NCBI GenBank assembly: GCA_964388085.1
Contig: CAYLZW010000063.1
Span: 1 to 24,113, forward strand
Origin: CAYLZW01 sp964388085
GTDB lineage: Bacteria; Myxococcota; UBA727; CAYLZW01
Length of the DNA: 24,113 nt
Direction: 5' to 3'
How positions within the stretch are numbered: the stretch's first letter is position 1; each line of letters starts with the position of its first letter. Shown piece by piece: positions 1 to 7,607 of the stretch. A program made the translations under genes and the position numbers. A model generated the notes under the pieces. The model was not told the DNA's origin and searched no databases. It saw nothing but the letters and a program-made list of their open reading frames with translations.

Positions 1-109
1 CGAACTCGCCGGCGGCGATGTCGAGATCGATGCCGTCGAGCGCGCGCACGGTCTCCCCCCCCATCGGGTAGTGGCGCGTCAGCGCGCGCACCTCGACGAG
101 CGCGCTCAT
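1..109 (-). CDS. ABC transporter ATP-binding protein (MacB/LolD type), N-terminal fragment
   Basis: Only the first 36 codons are inside the window; the gene runs off the left edge. The visible residues (MSALVEVRALTRHYPMGG, then ...VRALDGIDLDIAAGEF) match the start of MacB/LolD-type ATPases, where the first beta strands and the A-loop aromatic (here Tyr14) precede Walker A. Walker A itself is beyond the edge. The ATG overlaps the stop of the upstream adaptor gene in an ATGA arrangement (106-109), so the two are translationally coupled. Family knowledge: this ATPase would power a tripartite or lipoprotein-type exporter together with an adaptor and a permease. The permease is presumably the next gene outside the window. 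The run of eight C at 55-62 lies inside the coding sequence. Confidence 0.85.
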   Translation of the reverse strand, partial: MSALVEVRALTRHYPMGGETVRALDGIDLDIAAGEF

Positions 110-1503
110 GGCCCGGCCCCGCCGCCCTTGTCCTCGCCCGCCTCGCGCGCGTCGTCGTCGTCGTCGTCTTCCTCGGCGGCGATGGCGTCGCCGTCCTCGA
201 GGCCGCGCAGGGTGCGGAAGGGGCCGAACACCACCTGCTCGCCGGCCTCGACGCCGCGCAGCACGGCGATGTTGTCGTCGTCGGTAGGGCCGAGCGTCAC
301 CGCGCGCGCGCGCGCCACCGCGCCGGCGATGCCCTGGTCGACGACGAACACGCGATCGGCCTTGTCCTCGCCGTCGCCCTCGAGCACCGCGGCCACCGGC
401 ACGTACACCACGTCGGGCAGACGCTCGACGACGATCTCGGCCGCGACGCTCATGCCCGGCCTCAGCGAGGTGCCCGCGAGCACGCCGGCGGGGGTGCCCG
501 CGTCCGCCGGCGGCGAGGCCGCCGCGACGCCGCCGTCCGGCGATGGCGCGCCGGCCGACGACGGCTCGACGATCACCTCGACGGGGAACTGCACCGCGCC
601 GCCCACCTCGCGGCCCATGAGACCGACGAGGCTCACCCGGCCCTGATAGCTCTCCTCGTCGCGCCCCTGCGCCGTCAGCGTCACCTCCTGGCCGACGCGC
701 ACCTCCGAGACGTCGAGCTCGTCGACGTCGAGGCGCGCGAGCAGCTCGGAGAGATCGGCCACCACGACGCTGGCGCTCGGATCGCCGCCGCTGACACCGC
801 CGAGGCCGAGGCCACCGAACGCCCCCTGCGCGGACAGCCCCGCCGTCGGCGCCGCCACCTGACCGACCTCGAGGTTCACGGCGACCACGGTGCCGAAGAT
901 GGGCGCTACCACCTTGGCCTTGGCGAGCGCGTCCTCGGCGCGCGCGAGGTCGAGGCGCGCGCGCTCGACGGCCGCTTGCGCCTGGCGCAGATCCGCCGCG
1001 ACCAGATCGGCGCGGGCCGCGCTCGCCTTCAGCGCGTCCTCGGCCAGCACGCCGCGCTCGCGCAGCTTCGCGTCGCGCGCCTCGTGCCGCTCCGCCTCGA
1101 GCACCGTCAGGCGGGCGCGCTCGGCCATGGCGTTGGCCGCGCGCAGGGCCACGCGCAGCGTCTTCACCTGCACCTGGTACTGCTCGTCGTCGAGCGTAAA
1201 CAGCGGCGCGCCGACCTCGACGACGTCACCGACCTCTACCAGCACCGCGGTGACGCGCCCCGTGATCTCCGAGCCCACCTCGACCTGACGCTTCGCGCGC
1301 ACGCGCCCCTGCGCGAGCACGCGGCTGTTCACCTCGCCGCGCTTGGCCTCGGCGAGGCGCACGGGCTTGGTCGGCTGGCTCGCGTCCTTCACGAGGGAGG
1401 CGATGACGATGGCGATGACCAGCGCCCCGAGCAGCGGCCCGACGATCAGCGGCCAGCGCTTCTTCGGCGGGCTCGCGAACGAGGAGGCGGCGAGGTCGCT
1501 CAT
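106..1503 (-). CDS. HlyD/MacA-family periplasmic adaptor (membrane fusion protein)
   Basis: 465 aa. Residues 18-38 form one N-terminal membrane anchor. The usual adaptor order follows: first lipoyl/barrel-sandwich half near 50-105 (GEVNSRVLAQGRVRAKRQVE, then EVGAPLFTLD), an Ala/Arg/Glu-rich alpha-hairpin at about 110-195, the second lipoyl half (IFGTVVAVNLEVGQVA), then beta-barrel and membrane-proximal domains. Two oddities are visible: a low-complexity Ala/Pro/Gly/Ser insert around 315-342, and a C-terminal acidic run of six Asp encoded by a GTC/GAC repeat near 150-170. MacA-type adaptors link an inner-membrane MacB-like ABC pump to an outer-membrane TolC-like channel in the periplasm. The downstream overlapping ATPase supports this role. 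The lipoprotein gene upstream ends only 10 bases before this start. The substrate cannot be read from sequence. Confidence 0.9.
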   Translation of the reverse strand: MSDLAASSFASPPKKRWPLIVGPLLGALVIAIVIASLVKDASQPTKPVRLAEAKRGEVNSRVLAQGRVRAKRQVEVGSEITGRVTAVLVEVGDVVEVGAPLFTLDDEQYQVQVKTLRVALRAANAMAERARLTVLEAERHEARDAKLRERGVLAEDALKASAARADLVAADLRQAQAAVERARLDLARAEDALAKAKVVAPIFGTVVAVNLEVGQVAAPTAGLSAQGAFGGLGLGGVSGGDPSASVVVADLSELLARLDVDELDVSEVRVGQEVTLTAQGRDEESYQGRVSLVGLMGREVGGAVQFPVEVIVEPSSAGAPSPDGGVAAASPPADAGTPAGVLAGTSLRPGMSVAAEIVVERLPDVVYVPVAAVLEGDGEDKADRVFVVDQGIAGAVARARAVTLGPTDDDNIAVLRGVEAGEQVVFGPFRTLRGLEDGDAIAAEEDDDDDDAREAGEDKGGGAGP

Positions 1504-1513
1504 GGTGGGTCGT

Positions 1514-1960
1514 CTAGCTACCGGCGAGCTGCGCGCAGGACTGCCGGAGCGCGTCCTGCTGCGGCGGCACGAAGTCGAGCACCTGGCCGCTACCCTCGAC
1601 GCAGATGCCGTCGCGCGCGCCGCTCGCTTCGGCGTCGCACTCGCTCAGCATGGCGCCGATGCAGGCGTCTCGACAGGTCTTGTAGAGGGGGTCGCTCTCT
1701 CCGTTGCGCCAGCACTCGCCGTCCGGCCCGTAGCTGGCGATGGCGCCCGCGCCCAGCTCGGCGAGGTCGTCGAGCCCGGCGTCGACCGCGCCCGTGTAGG
1801 GCGACTCCGCGCCCTCCGGGTAGAAGCAGGCGAGGAACGCCGCGCACTCCTCCGGCTGCGGCGCCGCGCACGACGTCATGAGCGCGGTTGCGAACGTCAG
1901 GGTGAGCAGCAGCGGCGCGCGACGAGTCCCGGGCGAGCCCAAGCAAAGGCAGCTCTTCAT
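1514..1960 (-). CDS. Cys-rich lipoprotein, unknown function
   Basis: 148 aa from the chosen ATG at 1960, preceded by a good ribosome site (GAGGA about 9 nt upstream). An in-frame ATG at 2008 would put 16 non-signal-like residues before the signal peptide, so it is not preferred. The N-terminus (MKSCLCLGS...RRAPLLLTLTFATALMTSC) is a lipoprotein signal with lipobox MTSC. The mature part holds many Cys (CAAFLACFYP, CWRNG, CRDACIG, C in LSEC, C near GICVEG, and a last C), typical of disulfide-rich exported proteins of myxobacteria. It is first in the order lipoprotein - adaptor - ATPase and is probably cotranscribed with the exporter. No family is recognised. It could be an accessory or cargo of the exporter, but that is a guess from position only. 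Confidence 0.7.
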   Translation of the reverse strand: MKSCLCLGSPGTRRAPLLLTLTFATALMTSCAAPQPEECAAFLACFYPEGAESPYTGAVDAGLDDLAELGAGAIASYGPDGECWRNGESDPLYKTCRDACIGAMLSECDAEASGARDGICVEGSGQVLDFVPPQQDALRQSCAQLAGS

Positions 1961-2084
1961 CCACCATCCTCTTTCGGGGCAGCCCTGCCGAACGGCGCTA
2001 TCCTGCACGACGATGGAGCCGAACGCCAGCCGGTGACGGTTCGCTTACCGGGCCCGTAGCCCGATCTCGAGGTCGCCTCGCCGC

Positions 2085-3392
2085 ATGCGCCCGCTCGCGC
2101 TCCCGTTCTTGCTGCTGTGCTCGCCGGCTTTGGCGTCGTCGTCCGAAGCCGCGCCAGCCGCTCTGCCCGCGACGCTCGCGCCCGCCGCTGCGCGCGATGA
2201 CGATCGCCGGCCGCCGCGCTTTCTCATCGTGCCGGCGACCGGCAGCGAGCCGGCGCGCGTGGAGGCGCTCTACACCGCGCTGGTCGTGGCCGGCGCCAGC
2301 GTCGTCGATCGGGCCGCGCGCGCCGGGGTGGATCTGCCGCTCGCGCCGGCGCTCTACAGCGACGCCGCGCTCGACGAGCCGCGGGCGGCGCTGCTCGCCG
2401 CGCGCGCGTCCTTGCGAGCGCTCGCCCTCGACGACGTGGACGCGAGCCTCGAGCAGGCCTGGCGCGCGGCGCTGCGCCTCTCGAACCCGAGCGAGCACAC
2501 GGACCTGCTCGCCGACATCCTGTTGCTGCGCGCGGAGCTGGCCCTCGCGCGCGACCGGGTCGGGGCGGCCGAGCGCGACCTGCGCCTGCTCGCCCGCCTC
2601 GAGGAGCGGCGGCTCTCGCTCCACCCCGGGCTGTTTCCGCCCAAGCTCGTCGCGGCCTACGCGAGCGCGCGCGCCGACAACGCCAGCGCGGCGCCCGCGT
2701 ACCTCTCGGTGCACGCAGACGCCGGAGAGGCTCCGCTGAGCGTGCTGCTCGACGGACGCGCGCTCGCGGCACAGGACGCTCGCGCCGGTCTCGACGTGAA
2801 GGCCGGCCCGCACCTCGTCACGCTGCTGGCGCCGGGCCGCGTCAGCCGCTCCTTCCTGTTCGAGGCGAGCGCCGCAGAGCCGCTCACGCTCGAGGCGCAG
2901 CTGTTCGCGCCGCACGCGGACGAAGCGCGTCGCGCCGCCATCACCTCGTTGCGCGCCGGCCCGGGCGATGACGCTGCGCTCGTCCGCTTGCTCGAGACGA
3001 CCGGCGCCTCGGCGCTCTTGTGGCTTCGCGACGAGGCCACGGAGAGCCGCCCGCTCACCTTCACGCGGGAGCGCGGCCGGGTCGCGCTGCCCGCCGCCGA
3101 CGGCGAGGCTGAGCCGTTGGCGCGCGCGCGCGCCGCCCTCGTCGCCGCGGCGCCCCCCGTCGCCGCGCTCGCGGAGCGGCCCCCGACCTCCCGCGCCGAG
3201 CCAGCGCCCGCGGCAGCGGACGCGGACGACCTCGGGGCGCTGTCCTGGATCCTCGGCGGCGGCGCCCTCGTCGTCGTCGTCGTCGCGGTCGGCGCCGGCG
3301 TCGGCGCGCTGGCCTTCGCGCTGCAGCCAGGCGAAGAGATCCCGCCGCCGCCCGTCCCCGTCGTCGGCACCGGCCTCGGTGGCGGGCGATGA
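2085..3392 (+). CDS. Exported membrane protein with PEGA-like domain and C-terminal transmembrane helix
   Basis: 435 aa, no named family recognised. Residues 1-18 form a signal peptide (MRPLALPFLLLCSPALAS). Residues 45-200 are a helical Ala/Leu/Arg-rich region resembling TPR-like packing. Residues 204-262 look like a PEGA domain (PAYLSVHADAG, LDGRAL, KAGPHLVTLLAPG), a small beta-sandwich frequent in surface proteins of deltaproteobacteria and myxobacteria. A Pro/Ala-rich linker at 355-383 leads to one transmembrane helix at 388-413, and the tail is Pro-rich. The predicted topology is periplasmic with a C-terminal anchor. The stop overlaps the start of the next lipoprotein gene (ATGA, 3389-3392), so the two are coupled and probably act together at the envelope. 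The divergent exporter genes begin 124 bases upstream. Confidence 0.75.
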   Translation: MRPLALPFLLLCSPALASSSEAAPAALPATLAPAAARDDDRRPPRFLIVPATGSEPARVEALYTALVVAGASVVDRAARAGVDLPLAPALYSDAALDEPRAALLAARASLRALALDDVDASLEQAWRAALRLSNPSEHTDLLADILLLRAELALARDRVGAAERDLRLLARLEERRLSLHPGLFPPKLVAAYASARADNASAAPAYLSVHADAGEAPLSVLLDGRALAAQDARAGLDVKAGPHLVTLLAPGRVSRSFLFEASAAEPLTLEAQLFAPHADEARRAAITSLRAGPGDDAALVRLLETTGASALLWLRDEATESRPLTFTRERGRVALPAADGEAEPLARARAALVAAAPPVAALAERPPTSRAEPAPAAADADDLGALSWILGGGALVVVVVAVGAGVGALAFALQPGEEIPPPPVPVVGTGLGGGR

Positions 3393-4318
3393 CGCACGTG
3401 CCCGGCTCCTCGCGCTCGACCGCGGGCGCGCTCGCGTTGGTGCTGCTGAGCGCGGGCGCCTGCACGCCGAGCGCGACGCCGACAGAGCCCATCGCGCTCT
3501 CGCTCGGCCTGCGCCCGAAGCCGAGCTGTGACCTCACCCCCGTGCAGTACACGACGGAGTGCCTCGCCGCCGTCGAGGTCCTGCTCGTGCCCGAGAGCGG
3601 CGCCCCCGCGCAACGCACCTGTGTCCCGCTCGAGGGAGACAAGCGCTTCGCGAACCTCGCCGACCTGCTCACCGCCGACGATCCCGTCATCCGCTTCGCC
3701 ACGCTGACCGGCCGCGGAGCGGTGGTGTTCAAGGTGCGCGGCATCCACGACAAGGCGCTCCTCGGCGCGGACCCCTGCGACCCCAACACGTCGTCACAGC
3801 ACTGGCTGTTCTGGGGCGAGTCGCCGCCCATCGTCATCGAGGACGCCGCCGAGGACGGCGGGGTCGTCGACATCACCCTCAGCGTCGACTGCCGTGACTG
3901 TCAGGGCGGCTGCCAGCGCGTCGGCAGCCCGCAGTGCCCGGCGCGGCTGCCGCCGTCCTACTGCGTCCCCTTCTCGCCCGGCTTCTCGTGCGCGCGCCGC
4001 TGTGACGACGACCAGGAGTGCTTCGAGGGCGCCATCGCCTGCGGCGACGACGACGGGCGCTGCCATCCGTCCGGCGGCGCTCCCGGCAGCGGTGACACCG
4101 GCGGCTTCTGCTTCCCCTGTCAGGACAGCGGCGACTGCGACGTCGGCTACTCCTGTGTGGGCGCGCCGAACGCGAGCCAGGGGCTGTGTGCGCGCGACTG
4201 CCCGCTGAACCGCTGCTTGAGCGGCGCGAGCTGCCGGCGCCTCGGGCCCGACCTGGTCGTCTTCTCGGGCGCCGACGACATCACGCTCGCGGACGCCGGC
4301 CCCGACGACGGGGGCTGA
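3389..4318 (+). CDS. Cys-rich lipoprotein, unknown function
   Basis: 309 aa. The N-terminus (MTHVPGSSRSTAGALALVLL, then SAGAC) is a lipoprotein signal with a modest lipobox AGAC. The first half (about 30-165) looks like a beta-rich domain with a few Cys. The second half from about 168 is a dense Cys-rich string (CRDCQGGC, CARRCDDDQEC, CFPCQDSGDCDVGYSC, CARDC, CLSGASC) like the repeated disulfide-rich modules seen in many myxobacterial lipoproteins. The start is fixed by the four-base overlap with the PEGA-like gene. It ends 10 bases before the convergent zinc-ribbon gene. Function unknown; likely an outer-membrane or periplasm-facing partner of the preceding gene. Confidence 0.75.
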   Translation: MTHVPGSSRSTAGALALVLLSAGACTPSATPTEPIALSLGLRPKPSCDLTPVQYTTECLAAVEVLLVPESGAPAQRTCVPLEGDKRFANLADLLTADDPVIRFATLTGRGAVVFKVRGIHDKALLGADPCDPNTSSQHWLFWGESPPIVIEDAAEDGGVVDITLSVDCRDCQGGCQRVGSPQCPARLPPSYCVPFSPGFSCARRCDDDQECFEGAIACGDDDGRCHPSGGAPGSGDTGGFCFPCQDSGDCDVGYSCVGAPNASQGLCARDCPLNRCLSGASCRRLGPDLVVFSGADDITLADAGPDDGG

Positions 4319-4328
4319 GGGAACAGGC

Positions 4329-4637
4329 TCAGCCCGCGCGCCCCTTCGGGCGATCCTTGCTCGCGCCGGCGGCGGGGTTCTTGAACGCGCCGGTAGCGCT
4401 GTCGCTCTCGTACTGCGCGCGGCAACCGCTACAACGCCACGCGTGCACCCAAGGCTTGCCCCGGCCGCCGTAGCGACGACCCGTGGGGTCGACGAGCTTG
4501 TACGCGCAGCGAGGACACATGCGCGGCTCCTTGCGCCCGGCGAGCAGGAGCTTGCCGATCTGCTGCACGGTCAGCACCGCGCCCAGCACGAAGCGGACGG
4601 CGTTCTCGGAAGGCGGCTTCAAGGGACGCTTCGGCAT
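4329..4637 (-). CDS. Small zinc-ribbon protein
   Basis: 102 aa from the ATG at 4637. A longer frame back to 4748 exists, but the extra 37 residues are Arg/Pro/Gly-rich and run towards the promoter area of the divergent kinase gene, so the shorter start is chosen. A weakly hydrophobic segment (VRFVLGAVLTVQQIGKLLLAG, residues about 15-35 with flanking charge) precedes two CxxC knuckles (CPRC and CSGC, about 27 residues apart), forming a probable four-Cys zinc ribbon. The C-terminus is Lys/Arg/Gly-rich. Zinc ribbons of this size bind nucleic acid or act as protein-protein adaptors; nothing in the context decides between these. Confidence 0.6.
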   Translation of the reverse strand: MPKRPLKPPSENAVRFVLGAVLTVQQIGKLLLAGRKEPRMCPRCAYKLVDPTGRRYGGRGKPWVHAWRCSGCRAQYESDSATGAFKNPAAGASKDRPKGRAG

Positions 4638-4798
4638 ACGTCCAGCATAGGCACTGCCGCGGGGCGGGCCAGGTGCGCGGGCCTCCCCGTCCCACGCTGG
4701 AACAGCCGAGTCGGGGCGCGCCTGCTGATCGCTCCGCTCCACGAGCACCGAGCCGCGCGCTCTTCGCGCAAGCGGATCGGTGCTCTAGCGTACCCGCC

Positions 4799-6757
4799 AT
4801 GTCCCGTGATCCCGACGAGCAGCGCCCCCGCGCGCCGGCCGATGCCCCTACGCGCTACGCACCCGTCGGCGGGCACACCGAGACCATGACCGACGCGGGA
4901 CAGCCTCGCCGAGGCTCGACGCCGCCGCCGCGCGTCGCCCTCGACGTCGACCTGCAGGGCCCGCCGGAGGGACCGCGCTACGAAGAGCGAGGCGTCATCG
5001 GCCGCGGCGGCATGGGCGAGGTGCGGCTCGCGCGCGACCGGCGCATCGGGCGCGAGGTCGCGCTCAAGGTGGCGCTGCAGTCGGTGCAAGCGACCCCGGA
5101 CGCTCGCCGCCGCTTCTTGCGGGAAGCGCGCGTGCAGGCGCAGCTCGATCACCCGTCGGTGGTGCCGGTGCACGAGCTCGAGTGGCTCTCTGACGGCACC
5201 GCCTACTTCACCATGAAGCGCGTGCGCGGCGTGACGCTGGCGCGCGTCGTCGAGCTGCTCGCCGCCGGCGACGAGGAGGCGCGCAGACGCTATCCGCTGC
5301 GCCGCCTGCTGAGCGCCTTCAACACCGCCTGTCTGACCGCCGACTTCGCGCACTCGCGCGGCGTGCTGCACCGCGACCTGAAGCCGAGCAACCTCATGCT
5401 CGGGGACTTCGGCGAGGTCTACGTGCTCGACTGGGGCATCGCCAAGCTGCTCGATCACGACCCTGACGACGACGGCGGCGAGCGGCTGCCGCTGCACGAC
5501 GAAGCGGCCGAGACCAACGACGGCGTCATGGGCACCCTCGGCTATATGCCGCCCGAGCAGCTCGACAGGCCCGCCAGCGAGCTGCGCCCGAGCGCCGACG
5601 TCTACGCGCTCGGCGCCATCCTGTTCGAGCTCCTCGTGCACGAGCCCGTGCTCTTGCCCGCGCACAACAGCAGCCTCGTGGCGCGCACGCGCGCGGGGGT
5701 CGACGCCGACGCCTCACGGCGCCTGCACGAGGCCAAGGCGCCCGCCGCGCTCGAGGCCATCTGCGTGCGGGCGCTCGCCCGTGATCCGCGCGATCGCTTC
5801 CCGAGCGCGCGCGCGCTGCACGACGCCGTGGACGCGTTCTTGTCCGGCAGCGAAGAGGCCGCGCGACGACGCGAGCTGTCCGAGCGCCTCGTGCACACCG
5901 CCGCCGAGGCGCTCGAGGCCTCGCTCGTGGCCGAGGACGGCGGCGAGGACCTGCGCGGCCGCGCCACGCGAGATCTGACCCAGGCGCTCGCGCTCGCCCC
6001 CGACAACGACGACGCCAAACGGCAGCTCGTGCGCCTGCTCACCGAGGCGCCGCGCCAGGTGCCTGCCGAGGTGAAGGCATCCCTCGCGCGTGACGCGGAC
6101 CGCTTCGTCCGCCTCGGCGCCCGCCGGAACGTCTTCATGTCGGCCGCCTGGCTGCCCTTCGTCGCGCTCGGCCTGTGGATGGGCGTCCTCGACGTCACGC
6201 TGCTCTTGCTCGTCACCGCCGGGCTGATCGGCAGCTACCTGTTGACCGCCGCCGTGGCGCGCCAGGCGCGGCCGTCGTTCGCGATCCAGCACCTCGCCAT
6301 CGCCGCCAACACGTTCGCCTACATGACCATCTCGCGCGTATTCGGCCCCTTCCTCGTCGTGCCGGCGCTGTTGGCCGTCTACGGCGTCGTGCTGCAGACG
6401 CACCCGCGGCGCGCCATGCGACGGGCGTCGCTCGCCTGGTGCAGCGCCGGCGCCGCCCTGCCCTTCTTGCTCGAGCTCGTCGGCGTGCTGCCGAGCAGCC
6501 AGACCTTCGTCGAAGGCGGCATGCTGATCCGCGAGCAGATGCTCGCCTTCGAGCCCGTGCCGGCGCTCATCATGCTCTTCTGCGGCGGGCTGGCGGTCAC
6601 CATCGGGCCGGCGCTCTACGTCGCCGGCATGCGCACCGCCCTCGACGACGCCGAGCGACGCCTGCACCTGCAGGCCTGGCAGCTCGAGCGCATGCTGCCG
6701 AAGAGCGCGGCGGCACAGCGACGCGACGACAACGCCGAGACGACCGCGCCGAGATGA
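4799..6757 (+). CDS. Membrane-anchored Ser/Thr protein kinase (PknB/Hanks type)
   Basis: 652 aa from the ATG at 4799; the frame is open back to 4673 but lacks a better start. The cytoplasmic kinase domain spans about 61-350: Gly loop IGRGGMGEV (67-75), catalytic Lys90, Glu109 in helix C, HRDLKPSN with Asp193, activation segment beginning DWG (211-213) instead of DFG, then GTLGYMPPEQL (245-255) and ADVYALG. A helical, TPR-like linker (about 355-430) follows. About four to six hydrophobic segments lie between 446 and 610 (for example 446-484, 497-532, 543-562, 586-609), with a short coiled C-terminus. All residues for catalysis are present, so an active kinase is expected. Myxobacteria carry many such kinases. 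The integral membrane C-terminus replaces the usual single helix plus PASTA sensor. The start ATG faces the divergent zinc-ribbon gene across 161 bases. Confidence 0.92.
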   Translation: MSRDPDEQRPRAPADAPTRYAPVGGHTETMTDAGQPRRGSTPPPRVALDVDLQGPPEGPRYEERGVIGRGGMGEVRLARDRRIGREVALKVALQSVQATPDARRRFLREARVQAQLDHPSVVPVHELEWLSDGTAYFTMKRVRGVTLARVVELLAAGDEEARRRYPLRRLLSAFNTACLTADFAHSRGVLHRDLKPSNLMLGDFGEVYVLDWGIAKLLDHDPDDDGGERLPLHDEAAETNDGVMGTLGYMPPEQLDRPASELRPSADVYALGAILFELLVHEPVLLPAHNSSLVARTRAGVDADASRRLHEAKAPAALEAICVRALARDPRDRFPSARALHDAVDAFLSGSEEAARRRELSERLVHTAAEALEASLVAEDGGEDLRGRATRDLTQALALAPDNDDAKRQLVRLLTEAPRQVPAEVKASLARDADRFVRLGARRNVFMSAAWLPFVALGLWMGVLDVTLLLLVTAGLIGSYLLTAAVARQARPSFAIQHLAIAANTFAYMTISRVFGPFLVVPALLAVYGVVLQTHPRRAMRRASLAWCSAGAALPFLLELVGVLPSSQTFVEGGMLIREQMLAFEPVPALIMLFCGGLAVTIGPALYVAGMRTALDDAERRLHLQAWQLERMLPKSAAAQRRDDNAETTAPR

Positions 6758-6781
6758 CCGCGCCGAGATGACCGCGCCGAG
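6733..6781. repeat. 14-bp tandem repeat spanning the kinase stop codon
   Basis: Three copies of a 14-bp unit (CGCCGAGAYGACCG) at 6733-6746, 6747-6760 and 6761-6774, plus 7 bases of a fourth. The kinase stop TGA lies in the second copy. The unit length is not a multiple of three, so copy-number change would move the stop. It occupies most of the short gap before the convergent hydrolase gene. Confidence 0.9.
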
Positions 6782-6793
6782 CGGAACGAACGC

Positions 6794-7531
6794 TCAGCGA
6801 TCGACGAGGCGCGCCTTGACGAGGTCCGCGAACGCCTGGACGCCCTCGCTCGAGATCGTGTGCGGTCCCTGAAAGGCGCGGAAGTCCACCTCGAGGCCGG
6901 CCTCCACGAGCAGGTCCTTCAGGCGCTCGGCCATCTCGTAGGCGAGGATGGGATCGGCGCGGCCGTGTGTCTGCAGCACCTTCAGCCCTCGACGCTGTCG
7001 CGCGCGCTTTCGCCACTCGTCCGCCATGAGGAGTGTGCCCGAAAACAAGGTGAGCGCGGCGGGCGCCTCGTCGAGCCGCAGGCCGACGTCGGTGGCGAGC
7101 ATGGCGCCCTGGGAGAAGCCGCCGAGCAGGAAGCGATCGCTGCCGAGGCCCGTCATGCGCGAGAGCTCGTCGATCACGGCGAGCAGCGCGCGCCGCGCCT
7201 CCACGATGCCGTCCGGGACCTCCTCGCTGAGGTCGCGCAGCGCGCCGCTCTGCATGGCGAGCTGCAGGCGCTCCATGTCGAGCGGCCACCACGCGCGTCC
7301 GCCGAAGGGCATGCCGAGGTCGAGCGGGGCCTCGGGGAACACGAAGCGCACGTGCGCCGCGAGCTCGGGGTGATGACGGATGGCCTCGGGCGCGAGGCCG
7401 ACGAGATCGTCGCCGGGCGCGCCGAAGCCGTGGCAGAGGACGACGACGCCGCGCAGATCGCCGCCGGCCTGCTCGGTGCCGTCGAGCACCCGGCACAGGA
7501 GCCCGCCCACTCGCGTGTCGATGACGCGCAT
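6794..7531 (-). CDS. Alpha/beta hydrolase, phospholipase/carboxylesterase family
   Basis: 245 aa. It shows the short carboxylesterase/phospholipase family plan (family size about 210-250 aa): oxyanion strand VVVLCHGFGAPGDDL (29-43), nucleophile elbow GGFSQGAM with Ser140, Asp193 in THGRADPIL, and His224 in GPHTIS. The complete triad is therefore visible. No signal peptide is present, so it should be cytoplasmic. Known members hydrolyse small carboxylic or thioesters and lysophospholipids; the exact substrate is not predictable. The start ATG at 7531 has a good ribosome site (AGAGGTG about 5 nt upstream). It is divergent from the TonB-like gene and convergent with the kinase gene. Confidence 0.88.
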   Translation of the reverse strand: MRVIDTRVGGLLCRVLDGTEQAGGDLRGVVVLCHGFGAPGDDLVGLAPEAIRHHPELAAHVRFVFPEAPLDLGMPFGGRAWWPLDMERLQLAMQSGALRDLSEEVPDGIVEARRALLAVIDELSRMTGLGSDRFLLGGFSQGAMLATDVGLRLDEAPAALTLFSGTLLMADEWRKRARQRRGLKVLQTHGRADPILAYEMAERLKDLLVEAGLEVDFRAFQGPHTISSEGVQAFADLVKARLVDR

Positions 7532-7607
7532 GCTTCACCTCTCGGGCGCCGCGCGGTGCGAACCGCTCGCTCGCGCGCGCTTGTCGCCGGAGCACTACCA
7601 TGTACGC

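Noticed and set aside
4673..4798. 42-residue N-terminal extension of the kinase
   Set aside because: Pro/Arg-rich with no conserved content; the ATG at 4799 fits better and leaves a promoter gap for the divergent gene.
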